A program made the position numbers and the translations under genes. This document shows positions 26,389-34,533 of a stretch of 64,000 nt of DNA, piece after piece. The stretch is from Methanomassiliicoccaceae archaeon DOK. Its GTDB lineage: Archaea > Thermoplasmatota > Thermoplasmata > Methanomassiliicoccales > Methanomethylophilaceae. The notes under the pieces are model-generated. The model was not told the DNA's origin and ran no database searches. It worked only from the letters and a program-made list of their open reading frames with translations. The DNA lies in contig CP047880.1 of the NCBI GenBank assembly GCA_009911715.1, forward strand, positions 930,001 to 994,000. Direction: 5' to 3'. The first letter of the stretch is position 1, and each line of letters begins with the position of its first letter.

Positions 26389-27502
26389 CCGGCCTGGCCT
26401 CCTTGGGGGCGGCCGGTATGTAGCGGCCCTTCACATATGTGCTGAGTATGGATATGATGACACCCGCCACGATCTCGATGACACCCAGCTGGAAGAACCC
26501 GTCGTCCCAGACGAAGTGGGAGATGAGGTCGAGGACGCCCGTGAGGACCAGACCGAGGTTGACGATCCCTATGCAGCCGAACACCAGGCTCAGCTTCACG
26601 GTCTTCGAGGTCTGATAATCCTGTATGATCTGTCCCACGACGTACACCATAATCGCGATGACTATGGGCCACACCAGGGACGTGAAGTAGTAAAGTATCC
26701 ACTGGAACACGCTCGTGATGTAGAGTCCGTTGACCTCCACGTAGTTCCAGACCGCCATGAGCAGGACGATGCTCAGGGACACGCACAGGAATAGCAGACG
26801 GGTTGTGTCACCCGCGAGGGACGATATGAGGTTCTTCCTGAACTCCTGGTAGAGCTCGCTGACGTTGTATCCGTACAGTATCAGAACGACGCCGATGAAG
26901 AAGAACGCGAGGCTCCCGGACATGCTCGCCAGGGTGTTGATGTCGTGGTCCGACGAGTAGACGAGCAGCGCCGGCATGATGAAGAACAGCGAAAGCAGGA
27001 CGATGATGAACCCCAGTGGGACCAGGAACCTCTTCCTCTTGCCCGGATCGGACAGCATCTTCGTGATGATGTAGAACGAGCCCTCGATACCCGGGGACTG
27101 CTTGACGTAGACCTTCCTGACGGAGTCGACGTGCGCACGCGACGAGATGATGGGGTAGATGTACTCGTCCTCCGCGCCGTCTCCCACGAGGACGACGCTG
27201 TCGGGTTGGATCTCATCGAGGACCTCCTCCAGCTGGGCCACGAGTGCCAGGTCGGAGCGGTGTCCGACCTTCTCGTCCCCGCAGATGAGGGCGACGTCGG
27301 CCTCATGGCCGTCCTCCTGTATCTCGAGGCACACGCTCACCGCCGCGAAGAGGGCGTTGAGGTCGGAATCCTCTGGGTCCGCTATGCCGAAGGCTGTGGC
27401 CGCGTCCAGACAGTTCTGGACACCGATGACGGGCGTGTTGACCTTGCCCTTGACACCGAAGTCATCGTCTCTGTCGACGACCAGGACCAGAGTCTTCTTC
27501 AT
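26375..27502 (-). CDS. DUF373 family membrane protein
   Basis: This 375-residue protein has a soluble N-terminal domain with the DUF373 opening (LVLVVDRDDDFGVKGKVNTPVIG) and VLVGDGAEDEYIYPIISSR, followed by about seven transmembrane helices. The family is archaeal and its function is unknown; the soluble part looks like a nucleotide- or metal-binding Rossmann-like domain. A TATA element (ATTATAAGG, about 27525-27533, minus) lies about 25 bp before the ATG. MptE follows with a 14-bp overlap. Confidence 0.82.
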   Translation of the reverse strand: MKKTLVLVVDRDDDFGVKGKVNTPVIGVQNCLDAATAFGIADPEDSDLNALFAAVSVCLEIQEDGHEADVALICGDEKVGHRSDLALVAQLEEVLDEIQPDSVVLVGDGAEDEYIYPIISSRAHVDSVRKVYVKQSPGIEGSFYIITKMLSDPGKRKRFLVPLGFIIVLLSLFFIMPALLVYSSDHDINTLASMSGSLAFFFIGVVLILYGYNVSELYQEFRKNLISSLAGDTTRLLFLCVSLSIVLLMAVWNYVEVNGLYITSVFQWILYYFTSLVWPIVIAIMVYVVGQIIQDYQTSKTVKLSLVFGCIGIVNLGLVLTGVLDLISHFVWDDGFFQLGVIEIVAGVIISILSTYVKGRYIPAAPKEARPDEAF

Positions 27503-27587
27503 ATGTCCTCGAAGGTTTAAACTCCCTTATAATGGTTGACCACTCTGGCACGGTGTCGCGGAAGCGACTTCACGGTAGGTGACCGAA

Positions 27588-27618
27588 AGCTAATTAGCTG
27601 TAGCCCCGTTGTCGGGGC
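27588..27618. promoter_or_regulatory. Two adjacent palindromes before the UPF0173 gene
   Basis: AGCTAATTAGCT (27588-27599) is a perfect 12-bp palindrome and also the best TATA-like stretch. GCCCCG-TTGT-CGGGGC (27603-27618) is a perfect 6-bp dyad that ends one base before the ATG. Together they fill the core promoter, a typical place for a repressor site. Confidence 0.4.
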
Positions 27619-27619
27619 C

Positions 27620-28261
27620 ATGAGGGTCAGATGGCACGGTCACTCCTGTTTCGAGTTCTGGGACGCCGACAACACGGTCGTCGTGGATCCCCATGACGGA
27701 CGCTCCATCGGCATAAAACCGCCTGCCGTCAGCGCCGACATTGTACTCATGACCCACAACCACTACGATCACAACGCCGTCCGCGTCGTCAGGGGCAGGC
27801 ACGAGGACTTCCTCGGCCGCAACGGACAGTTCTCCGTGAGGGGGATGAACATCGAGGGCCTCCCCACCTGGCACGATGCGGTCGGTGGCGCTGAGCGCGG
27901 CCCCAACACCATGTACCTCTTCGAGATGGACGGCATCTCCGTCTGCCACTGCGGCGACCTGGGGTGCATCCCGGACGATGACACCATCGAGCGCATCAGG
28001 GAGGTCGACATGCTTTTCGTCCCTGTGGGGGAGACGTTCACCATGCCGCTCCCCGAGGTCAAGAGGTTCCTGGAGCTCGTGAATCCCAACGTGATCGTCC
28101 CCATGCACTACAGGGTCGGCGGCCTTTCTATCCCGATAACCCCATTGGACGACTTCCTGGACCTCATTCCGGACGAGGCCGTGGACTACATCGGCAACGA
28201 GATCGATGTGACGAGGGACGACATAGACGGCATGAAGCAGTGCTGGGTTTTCGACCGCTGA
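27620..28261 (+). CDS. UPF0173 metallo-beta-lactamase-fold hydrolase
   Basis: This 213-residue protein shows the metal-binding motif THNHYDHNAV (HxHxDH) near residue 46. Further ligands are in EGLPTWHDAVGG and ISVCHCGDLG, and the final histidine is in VIVPMHYRVGG. The family is UPF0173, related to UlaG ascorbate-6-phosphate lactonase; natural substrates are unknown. The ATG at 27620 is chosen because the family starts MRVRWHGHSCF; upstream codons cross the two promoter palindromes. It converges on the aIF6 gene with about 40 bp between. Confidence 0.85.
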   Translation: MRVRWHGHSCFEFWDADNTVVVDPHDGRSIGIKPPAVSADIVLMTHNHYDHNAVRVVRGRHEDFLGRNGQFSVRGMNIEGLPTWHDAVGGAERGPNTMYLFEMDGISVCHCGDLGCIPDDDTIERIREVDMLFVPVGETFTMPLPEVKRFLELVNPNVIVPMHYRVGGLSIPITPLDDFLDLIPDEAVDYIGNEIDVTRDDIDGMKQCWVFDR

Positions 28262-28302
28262 GCACTCCCATTGATGGAAAAAAAGGAAAAGGGTTGTGGC
28301 TC

Positions 28303-28965
28303 TCAGTAGAGGAGCAGACCGTCCTCTATCTTGCCCATCTCGATGGGTGTCGTCTCGTCCCCGACGACGGCTCCCTTGGAGTTGGCGACCAGTCCGGCAC
28401 CGACCATGCGGGAACCGTGGTTGACGGATGTCCTGACGACCTCCTGGACCTTCAGGACGTCCTTTATCAGGTCGACCTCCTCGTCGCTGGCGTCCATGTG
28501 GCATACGCAGCCCTTGTTGGTGGCCTTGCAGACGGACCCGACGGTGTTGCATCCGGCTATGGAGGAGAAGACGACCTCCACGCCGAGGGCGTCGGACAGC
28601 GGCCTCGCCATCTCGTGGCCGTAGTCTGGACTTATTATGGCACCGTGGTCGTTGACCAGGATGTTGTTCCCGGCTGCGTTGAGGGAGTCGTCCAGAAGGA
28701 AGCACGGGATGTGCTCCTCGATGACCTCGACCTCCCTGGAGTCGGCGAGACCGGAGACCACCGCGCAGTTCGAGTTGATCGCCATCAGAGAACCGATGAC
28801 ATGCGCCCCGGCGACCGTCGTCTTTATGGTTTTGACGCCGAGCGCCTCCTCGAGAGCCCTGACGAACTCCGGGGAGGCGTCGGCGGATGTAAAGGCGAGG
28901 CTCTCGTTGACCGCAGCGAAAACACCGATGTTGGGGTTACCTGAATGGCGTGAGAACCTCATCAT
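28303..28965 (-). CDS. eif6: Translation initiation factor 6 (aIF6)
   Basis: This 220-residue protein is the archaeal anti-association factor that binds the large ribosomal subunit. Five repeated alpha/beta units of the pentein-like barrel are visible (for example GNPNIGVFAAVNESLAF, AINSNCAVVSGLAD, NHGSRMVGAGLVANSKGAVVGDETTPIEMGKI). The start is ATG at 28963-28965 or 28960-28962. It is the last gene of the ribosomal operon, 4 bp after rpl31e, and a T-rich tract (minus strand, about 28274-28291) follows its stop. Confidence 0.93.
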   Translation of the reverse strand: MMRFSRHSGNPNIGVFAAVNESLAFTSADASPEFVRALEEALGVKTIKTTVAGAHVIGSLMAINSNCAVVSGLADSREVEVIEEHIPCFLLDDSLNAAGNNILVNDHGAIISPDYGHEMARPLSDALGVEVVFSSIAGCNTVGSVCKATNKGCVCHMDASDEEVDLIKDVLKVQEVVRTSVNHGSRMVGAGLVANSKGAVVGDETTPIEMGKIEDGLLLY

Positions 28966-28969
28966 TGTA

Positions 28970-29233
28970 TCACTCTGCCAGCGAGACCTCTACGAGGCCG
29001 TCGTCGAACTTCACCGCTTTCACGGTGATCTTGGAGGGCGGGTTGCGGATTCCGTTCTCCCAGAGCTTCTCGTTGACACTGGCGTCGATCCAGACGTGCT
29101 CAGCGTCGACCTTCATGTGCCTCATGACGATCTCCCTGACCTCCTTGACGGCGCGCTTTGCCCTGCGGGTGCGGGGTGCCTGCTTCGTCGCCCTGAGGGG
29201 GATGACCATGATCCTCTCGACTTCGTCTGCCAT
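28970..29233 (-). CDS. rpl31e: Ribosomal protein L31e
   Basis: This is an 87-residue large-subunit protein near the exit tunnel. The sequence ERIMVIPLRATKQAPRTRRAKRAVKEVREIV and HMKVDAEHVWIDASVNEKLWENGIRNPPSKI matches L31e throughout. The ATG at 29231-29233 follows GGAGTGATTCAG; a non-ATG codon three codons upstream is not needed. It lies between rpl39e and eif6 as in many archaea. Confidence 0.95.
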   Translation of the reverse strand: MADEVERIMVIPLRATKQAPRTRRAKRAVKEVREIVMRHMKVDAEHVWIDASVNEKLWENGIRNPPSKITVKAVKFDDGLVEVSLAE

Positions 29234-29238
29234 CTGAA

Positions 29239-29394
29239 TCACTCCTTAAGTTTGCTCATGCGCCACGACCTTCTCTTGGGGTGGCGGAGGAACTGCCTGT
29301 TGGTCCTGAGCATGACCCATGCGGGGACACGGCGGTTCTGGTTGACCTTCTTGTTCAGCCTCTGTTTCATTGCGGGGGCCTTTGTGCTTGACAT
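29239..29394 (-). CDS. rpl39e: Ribosomal protein L39e
   Basis: This 51-residue, highly basic protein sits in the peptide exit tunnel of archaeal and eukaryotic ribosomes. [22 protein letters not shown] and [14 protein letters not shown] are typical. The ATG at 29392-29394 is 2 bp after the stop of the PDCD5-like gene. Longer readings of this frame are shadows of the upstream gene. Confidence 0.95.
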   Translation of the reverse strand: MSSTKAPAMKQRLNKKVNQNRRVPAWVMLRTNRQFLRHPKRRSWRMSKLKE

Positions 29395-29396
29395 GA

Positions 29397-29726
29397 TTAT
29401 CTCCTCTCTATGGTGATCTCCCTGTGCTGCGGGGCGATCTGTGCGAGAATGTTCCTCAGCATGGTGTCGTCGATGATTCCCTGGAGCCTGCCGCTCTGGG
29501 CAAGCTGAATCAGCTGCATCTCGACAGAATCCGCCATCTGCGGATTTGCCAGCCTGATGTTGGCGAGCCTCTGTCTGGCTTCGGGGGTGAGGAACTGCCT
29601 GAGAGCGTTCTGCTTCTGCGCCTCCATCCTCCTGGCCTGCTCCTCCTGAGCGGCCTGGTTCTGGGCCTGCTGCTGGAGCTCGGCCATCCTCCTCTGCCTG
29701 ATTGCCTGCAATTCGGGATCTTCCAT
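29397..29726 (-). CDS. PDCD5-family DNA-binding protein
   Basis: This 109-residue archaeal homolog of human PDCD5/TFAR19 has a Gln/Arg-rich N-terminal helix ([15 protein letters not shown]), followed by the three-helix core [38 protein letters not shown]. The family is DNA-binding in archaea, and its eukaryotic members interact with chaperonin and apoptosis factors. It is in its classical place between rps19e and rpl39e. It ends in TAA, unlike most genes here. Confidence 0.92.
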   Translation of the reverse strand: MEDPELQAIRQRRMAELQQQAQNQAAQEEQARRMEAQKQNALRQFLTPEARQRLANIRLANPQMADSVEMQLIQLAQSGRLQGIIDDTMLRNILAQIAPQHREITIERR

Positions 29727-29738
29727 GCCGATTCCCCC

Positions 29739-30167
29739 TCAGGCCCTCATCTCGTCGTAGACCTCTTTGGCGGTGTTGTCCAGAAGGGACTGTCCCGCGG
29801 GGCTGATAGCGCGGCCCTCCTTGTCCTTGGAGACAAGGTACCCGGCGGCCTCGAGCTGCATCATGCACTTCCTGGCGATGTTGCGGCTTCCCTTGACGGC
29901 CCTGTTGGGCATGGATCCCTTGTCGGCGTATCCGCCGTACTCGGCGGCGAGCCTGGAGGATCCCATGGGTCCTTTCACGTACAGTTTCCTCATGATGGAG
30001 GCGGCCCTAGTGTACCACCAGTCGTCCTGGGACGGGGCTCTCTCTGTGTGCCTGCCGGTCTTCACGAACTCGGCCCACTCAGGGGGAACAATGTTGGGAT
30101 TCTCCTTGAGCTTCTGGGCCGTCTTGAGTATGAGCTGCTCGGCAGGAACGTCGTAGACGGTTACCAT
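29739..30167 (-). CDS. rps19e: Ribosomal protein S19e
   Basis: This 142-residue small-subunit protein has [35 protein letters not shown], then [30 protein letters not shown] and a C-terminal [16 protein letters not shown]. The ATG at 30165-30167 is chosen over one at 30182 because GAGGT lies 7 bp upstream and the family starts here. A TATA element (GCTTATATACC, about 30233-30243, minus) drives the operon rps19e-pdcd5-rpl39e-rpl31e-eif6. Confidence 0.94.
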   Translation of the reverse strand: MVTVYDVPAEQLILKTAQKLKENPNIVPPEWAEFVKTGRHTERAPSQDDWWYTRAASIMRKLYVKGPMGSSRLAAEYGGYADKGSMPNRAVKGSRNIARKCMMQLEAAGYLVSKDKEGRAISPAGQSLLDNTAKEVYDEMRA

Positions 30168-30264
30168 ATTGATACCTCGCATCGCTCCTCACGTTATGTG
30201 AGGCGCAATAACGGGGGTTGGTATAGTGACATGGTATATAAGCGTTGCTGGAAAGGATAACACA

Positions 30265-30410
30265 TATGGTAGAACCAGCTGCTTCGAACCCGCACGTCCG
30301 TCCATCGACCCCGTGCGGCCTGAGGGTGAAGAACCCTCCACGGCAGTGTACCGGATAACTCCGGCACCTGATCTCCGTGATTGAGAGGATGGGGCCGTCG
30401 TATATAATCG
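30265..30410 (-). ncRNA. Candidate structured non-coding RNA upstream of the rps19e operon
   Basis: A good TATA element (ATTATATAC, minus strand, 30400-30408) is followed by no open frame but by three dyads in the expected transcript: 30346-30367 (GTGCCGGA...TCCGGTACAC), 30322-30338 (GAGGG-7-CCCTC) and 30290-30318 (CCGCACG...CGTGCGG). The first part recalls a D-arm, anticodon arm and long variable arm. However, the TTCGAA near 30283 has no pairing T-stem, so it is not a normal tRNA. It may be a small RNA or a 5' attenuator for the operon. Confidence 0.3.
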
Positions 30411-30475
30411 TATCGTGAAGGCAACATAACATCGCCGCATCCGTGAACGAGGTTACGAGCGGGTCTGGGATTAAC

Positions 30476-30501
30476 GGGGCGGCGCCACCGGGCACCGCCC
30501 C
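30476..30501 (-). terminator. GC-rich hairpin after the DUF368 gene
   Basis: The minus strand can fold GGGGCGGTGCC...GGCGCCGCCCC, about 22 bp after the DUF368 stop. No long T-tract follows, so termination is likely but not certain. Confidence 0.45.
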
Positions 30502-30523
30502 TGGGTTTGAACAGGCCGATCGT

Positions 30524-31411
30524 TCAAGCGCCTGTGGGCTTCTCCGAGATCGTCTCCTCGGCGTACTTCGCGGAGACCCTGCTCAGACAGTATCCGAACG
30601 CCAACCCGATCGCTATGCACACGACGCTGGGTAGGATCATATCCCCTGTCAGCCCCTGGAGCGCCTGGACGGCGACGGTGACGATGGAACCCAGGGTTAT
30701 GCCCATGATGCAGTAGTAGGTGGACCTGCGGTACCTGTTCAGCAGATGGTCGACGATCTTCGATATCCCGAGGACCCCGACGATGAGGCCGAGCGGGATG
30801 AGGGCGGCGACCCTGTCCACGATCACAGTCATGTCCATTCCCCCGACGAGGTCCATCAGCGGGGTGTACACGCCGATGGCGAGGAGGATGGCTGCGCCGC
30901 TGAGACCGGGAACGATCTTCGACAGAGCGACGAGGAGCCCTATGACGAACAGTACGATTATGTCCGTGGCGCCCAGATCGATCAGCGAGATGTCTGATTC
31001 CGTGCTTCCGACGAAGAGGAAAGACAGCATCACGATGAACCCGATCACGTAGGCGACTAGGTTCCTCATGGACGGCCCCGTGTCATCTGACGAGTTGCAG
31101 AGCCTGTACAGGTCGGGGATCTGGAATACGATCAGCGCCGCAAAGAAGAACATCAACGGAATCTCCCAGTTCTGGAGGAGGGCGTAGATCCCCACGGCGC
31201 AGACCACCAGCCCGAGAAGGATCCCCAGACCCACCGGGATGATGAACCTCAGGTCCTTCAGGAGCTTGTGCCCGATGTCCGCTACGTCTGCAATCAGCCT
31301 TTCGTACATCCCGAAGATCACCGCGATGATGCCGCCGCTGGCACCGGGCATCATGGACATTATCCCCACCAGGATGCCGACGAGGAAGTCCTTGAACGGT
31401 TTACGATTCAT
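30524..31411 (-). CDS. DUF368 family transporter (polyprenyl-phosphate translocase-like, PopT)
   Basis: This 295-residue protein has eight or nine transmembrane helices. It contains the conserved family motifs GILVGIMSMMPGASGGIIAVIFGMYERLI near the N-terminus and SKIVPGLSGAAILLAIGVY in the middle; the PG(A/L)SG repeats suggest an internal duplication. Bacterial DUF368 proteins have been shown to recycle undecaprenyl phosphate across the membrane. In archaea the lipid would be a dolichyl-type phosphate (inference). It stands alone, with an AT-rich promoter region at 31412-31530. Confidence 0.82.
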   Translation of the reverse strand: MNRKPFKDFLVGILVGIMSMMPGASGGIIAVIFGMYERLIADVADIGHKLLKDLRFIIPVGLGILLGLVVCAVGIYALLQNWEIPLMFFFAALIVFQIPDLYRLCNSSDDTGPSMRNLVAYVIGFIVMLSFLFVGSTESDISLIDLGATDIIVLFVIGLLVALSKIVPGLSGAAILLAIGVYTPLMDLVGGMDMTVIVDRVAALIPLGLIVGVLGISKIVDHLLNRYRRSTYYCIMGITLGSIVTVAVQALQGLTGDMILPSVVCIAIGLAFGYCLSRVSAKYAEETISEKPTGA

Positions 31412-31530
31412 AGCTCCCTACCCTTCAGAATTGATATTAGAATGTTCATATCGCTGTTTCATACATACCGATACAAACGTCCATTTACATCCATATCGAA
31501 TAGATAGACGTACATATTCGATATATCACG

Positions 31531-31943
31531 TCAGAGCAGCAACATCATAGTACCTATGACCAGGAGGACGAGCCCCGCCCAGGACCTGCGCGACATCCTC
31601 TCATGGAGAATCAGGAACGCGAACAGGACCGTGAACAGTATGCTCAGCTTGTCTATCGGGACGACGAGGTAGGCGGGACCCTCCTGCAGCGCCCTGTAGA
31701 AGCACAGCCACGAGGCTCCGGTGGCAAGTCCGGACAGAACCAGGAACGACAGGGTGTGTCCGGAGATGCCGTGATCCCGTTCCATGTGCCGGTGACCAGG
31801 ACCATCATCCAGGCCATGGCCAGGACCACGATTGTGCGGACGGCGGTGGCAAGGTTGGAATCGACGTCCTTGATCCCTATCTTCGCGAAGATGGACGTCA
31901 ACGCCGCGAATACCGCCGACAGGATAGTGTATGCCAGCCACAC
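31531..31943 (-). pseudogene. Single-domain EamA transporter, frameshifted
   Basis: Two frames together give one EamA domain of about 137 residues. The start is GTG at 31941-31943: VWLAYTILSAVFAALTSIFAKIGIKDVD... up to VTGTWNGI. The rest, GISGHTLSFLVLSGLATGASWLCFYRALQEGPAYLVVPIDKLS..., is in the other frame to the TGA at 31531. The break is near 31763-31785. One inserted base would restore a normal protein, so this is a recent disabling mutation or an assembly error. Working relatives are about 140-residue dimeric drug/metabolite-superfamily transporters. Confidence 0.7.
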
Positions 31944-32138
31944 AATCGGACGACATCGACATGTATGAATAACTTATCGAAAAGTACAACGGGAATCCTG
32001 AATTGATCGGGAAACGCCCCGCGGAGAGCCTCATGGGCGTATGGCGGAACAGGAGATACCAAGACGGTGGAACCGCCTTGGGTTGGGTTTGTGCCACGGG
32101 CATCGGCGCCGCGTGGATTACGGAAAGGCGTCTCGGTA

Positions 32139-32435
32139 TCAGCTGAGCTCCTCGTCGGACTCGAAAACCAGATAGCCGCCGTTGGCTGCCCTCACATAGC
32201 GGATCGTGGTCTGCTTGGCGTCAGCCCCTGGAGTGGGCATCCCGTTCAAGATCTTCGAGGATGACCATGCCGAGTAGATGACGTAGAGTCCCCCGATCAC
32301 GGCGGCGAGCACCGTCAGCACGGAGACCCCTGTAAAATAGCCGACCAGACCAATGAGAAGCACTATCGCACCCACCAGGACCTCCACGAAGATGCTGTGG
32401 CCCGTGATGTTCAGAGGTATGATGATCCCTTTCAT
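32139..32435 (-). CDS. Small membrane protein of unknown function
   Basis: This 98-residue protein has two transmembrane helices (FVEVLVGAIVLLIGLVGYFTG and VLTVLAAVIGGLYVIYSAW, about 16-60) followed by a soluble tail ending in FESDEELS. The ATG at 32433-32435 was taken; the leader is not recognisable. The neighbouring genes give no functional hint: 200 bp of spacer lie before the broken EamA gene and 370 bp on the other side. I do not recognise the family. Confidence 0.55.
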   Translation of the reverse strand: MKGIIIPLNITGHSIFVEVLVGAIVLLIGLVGYFTGVSVLTVLAAVIGGLYVIYSAWSSSKILNGMPTPGADAKQTTIRYVRAANGGYLVFESDEELS

Positions 32436-32805
32436 TGTCTAACATCCCTTGCTATTCGATGGCGTCCAAAACTGTCCCTCCGCCGGCACGGGATGACCGG
32501 ATGCACACGGCATCGTGTAAGCGGCGACGGGACCGAAACACCTGGAGAACGACGATGGGCGGACCCGCACCTTGAAGATGGAATCCGTCTCATTTTCATC
32601 CTCGGACACCGGTTTCGTGAACAAATTTGCAACTATATTTAAAAGATTTATGTTCTTACAGGACGATTTTATACAATTTTTGGAAAAACCGTCGCCTGCG
32701 AAGTAGGATTTCCCCTTGCTGACCCCTATGGAATCCCGACGGCAGTACCGGACATCCGAAGGGACTGAAGGAGATTAGTTAAGTACGGGCGACATAGGGT
32801 CCGGC
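32436..32805. other. Intergenic region between divergent genes
   Basis: These 370 bp hold the promoters of the small membrane gene (minus) and the zinc-ribbon gene (plus). The plus-strand TATA-like TTAGTTAAGT at about 32775-32784 lies some 25 bp before the ATG at 32806. An AT-rich stretch at 32627-32690 (for example ATATTTAAAAGATTTATG) looks like another promoter or protein-binding zone. I see no believable open frame. Confidence 0.45.
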
Positions 32806-33348
32806 ATGACAGATGAAAACAAGTTCTGCACCGCATGCGGCGCGATGCTGCCTGAGGGTGCGGAATTCTGTCCCGAATGCGGTGCCGGCATCGGCGGAAG
32901 GGCCAACCCACATGCCTTCGCCCAGGGGCCCGGATACGGCATGCAGCAGAGGTCTGGACCTCCGGCAGTGAGCATACTCATCCTGATCTACGGCCTGCTG
33001 GCAGCCGTTCTCGGAATCTCCGCGATCTATCTCGGATTGACGTTCACCGAGGCGGACTTCCAGGAACTGGTCGATCAGTACGCGGCCGTCGGCATGGTCC
33101 TCCCCTTCGAATGGAGCGATTCCTTCAACAGCGAGGTTCTGTTCTCGGGCGGGATCTCCCTCGTCAGCGCCGTCGGCGCACTTGTGAGCTACTGGTTCTG
33201 CTACAAGCGCGGACCCAAGACCTACGCCGTCATCGCCTGTGCGGTCGCCACCGTGTTCAGCTTCGGCATGGCGTCCTTCGTGTCCGTAATCATCGGTGCG
33301 ATCGTCACATTCCTGCTGTACAGGGACGACAAGGGATTCACATCGTGA
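32806..33348 (+). CDS. Zinc-ribbon four-helix membrane protein (paralog 1)
   Basis: This 180-residue protein has an N-terminal zinc ribbon CTACGAMLPEGAEFCPECG (about residues 8-26), a Gly/Pro linker and about four transmembrane helices. The helix block ILILIYGLLAAVLGISA resembles ILLYGVIATLIGI in the next gene and LILIYGVVALIIGL in the third, showing common descent. Function is unknown. The next gene follows after 8 bp. Confidence 0.72.
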   Translation: MTDENKFCTACGAMLPEGAEFCPECGAGIGGRANPHAFAQGPGYGMQQRSGPPAVSILILIYGLLAAVLGISAIYLGLTFTEADFQELVDQYAAVGMVLPFEWSDSFNSEVLFSGGISLVSAVGALVSYWFCYKRGPKTYAVIACAVATVFSFGMASFVSVIIGAIVTFLLYRDDKGFTS

Positions 33349-33356
33349 GTGGTACA

Positions 33357-33911
33357 ATGGAAGACAAGCACTGCGTAAGATGCGGGGAGCCCATCCCCGC
33401 CGGTTCTGAGTACTGTCCGACATGCGGAGCCGCGCTCGACGGCACCGCGTACGACAGGTCTCAGGACTTCTACAGGAACAGGGTCGGATTCGGCAGGAAG
33501 GAGGTCGATCTGGGCAAGACGCCCACACTGATCCTCCTCTACGGTGTCATCGCGACCCTCATAGGAATCGTGATCACCGCCGAGTCGACGTCCGTCGAGT
33601 CCATCTGGACGGAGGTGGCGGATGACAGCGGGCTCTACTTCGGGCTCACTATGGCCCAGACCGAGACCGCGCTCCTCTTCACCGGGGTGTTCCTTCTCCT
33701 CAGCGGACTGTGCGCCATAGTGTCCGGTTATCTGGCCAACAAGATGGTCCAGTACAGGCTGTGCCTGATTCTCTGCGTCCTGGCATGCGTCCTGCCGCTG
33801 TTCATGGCCATCGGACTGGTCAACATGATCATCTGGGGCATCATCCTGCTCCTGATCGGGGCCGCGATGGCGTACAGGATCTACTCCTGCGCGGATGGGT
33901 TCTCCAGCTGA
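33357..33911 (+). CDS. Zinc-ribbon four-helix membrane protein (paralog 2)
   Basis: This 184-residue protein begins with a zinc ribbon CVRCGEPIPAGSEYCPTCG (about 6-24). After a basic linker (RNRVGFGRKEVDLGKTP) come about four helices, including LLLSGLCAIVSGYLANKMV and RLCLILCVLACVLPLFM. The latter are nearly shared with paralog 3 (SSGLCATVSGILARRMVYGRVCLILCLLASVL). Start ATG at 33357. It is operonic with paralog 1 and convergent with paralog 3. Function unknown. Confidence 0.72.
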   Translation: MEDKHCVRCGEPIPAGSEYCPTCGAALDGTAYDRSQDFYRNRVGFGRKEVDLGKTPTLILLYGVIATLIGIVITAESTSVESIWTEVADDSGLYFGLTMAQTETALLFTGVFLLLSGLCAIVSGYLANKMVQYRLCLILCVLACVLPLFMAIGLVNMIIWGIILLLIGAAMAYRIYSCADGFSS

Positions 33912-33926
33912 GACGACAACCAATTA

Positions 33927-33946
33927 CGGCGGGGTGATACCCGCCG
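33927..33946. terminator. Hairpin between convergent zinc-ribbon genes
   Basis: CGGCGGGGTGATACCCGCCG folds into a 7-bp GC stem with a six-base loop. On the plus strand it is followed by GAAACCGTTTATTT. It could end transcription from both sides. Confidence 0.55.
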
Positions 33947-33964
33947 GAAACCGTTTATTTCTGA

Positions 33965-34462
33965 TCAACCGCTGAAAGCGTCCTGACATACGTAGAGTCT
34001 GTACGTCATGTACATCCCCACGATGAAAGGAACGACCCCGTACAGAGCGTAATACATGTCTGGCACTGCGACCACAAACACCAACACCGATGCCAGGAGA
34101 CAGAGAATGAGGCACACTCTGCCGTAGACCATCCTCCTGGCCAATATCCCCGAGACGGTGGCACAAAGACCGCTTGATAGGAAAGCGGCCGTCATCCAGA
34201 CCATGGTGGATTCCAGTTGGCCATATGTCACCCCGTAGTACGTTCCGTCGGGTCCAACGTTCTCGATCCAGAACTCGTCTAAGACTGCAATGCTCATGGC
34301 AAAAAACAGACCGATGATCAGAGCCACCACGCCGTAGATCAGAATCAGATTTGGCACCATTCCCAGCCTGGCTCTGTCTTCTACGATGCGTGTCCCGCAA
34401 TCCGGACAATAATACGATCCTGCGGGGATCTCGGAACCGCAGCATCTGCATTTCATCGACAT
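33965..34462 (-). CDS. Zinc-ribbon four-helix membrane protein (paralog 3)
   Basis: This 165-residue protein has a zinc ribbon CRCCGSEIPAGSYYCPDCG (about 5-23) and then about four transmembrane helices. It is closest to paralog 2: GLCATVSGILARRMVYGRVCLILCLLASVL. Two start codons are possible (34462 and 34456). It lies opposite the other two, which suggests duplication followed by inversion. All three have the same plan but differing loops, as expected for sensors or scaffold proteins; the role is unknown. Confidence 0.7.
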   Translation of the reverse strand: MSMKCRCCGSEIPAGSYYCPDCGTRIVEDRARLGMVPNLILIYGVVALIIGLFFAMSIAVLDEFWIENVGPDGTYYGVTYGQLESTMVWMTAAFLSSGLCATVSGILARRMVYGRVCLILCLLASVLVFVVAVPDMYYALYGVVPFIVGMYMTYRLYVCQDAFSG

Positions 34463-34533
34463 AACATCAACTCAAATCTGGAAGTTTGCGGAAGGATGGT
34501 TCAAAGAGGTTTGGTAAGAGGTTTGCGATGGAC

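Noticed and set aside
30265-30380. tRNA (Lys or Sec) on the minus strand
   Set aside because: An anticodon-arm-like stem exists, but position 37 would be a pyrimidine and the TTCGAA has no pairing T-stem. The acceptor ends also do not pair.
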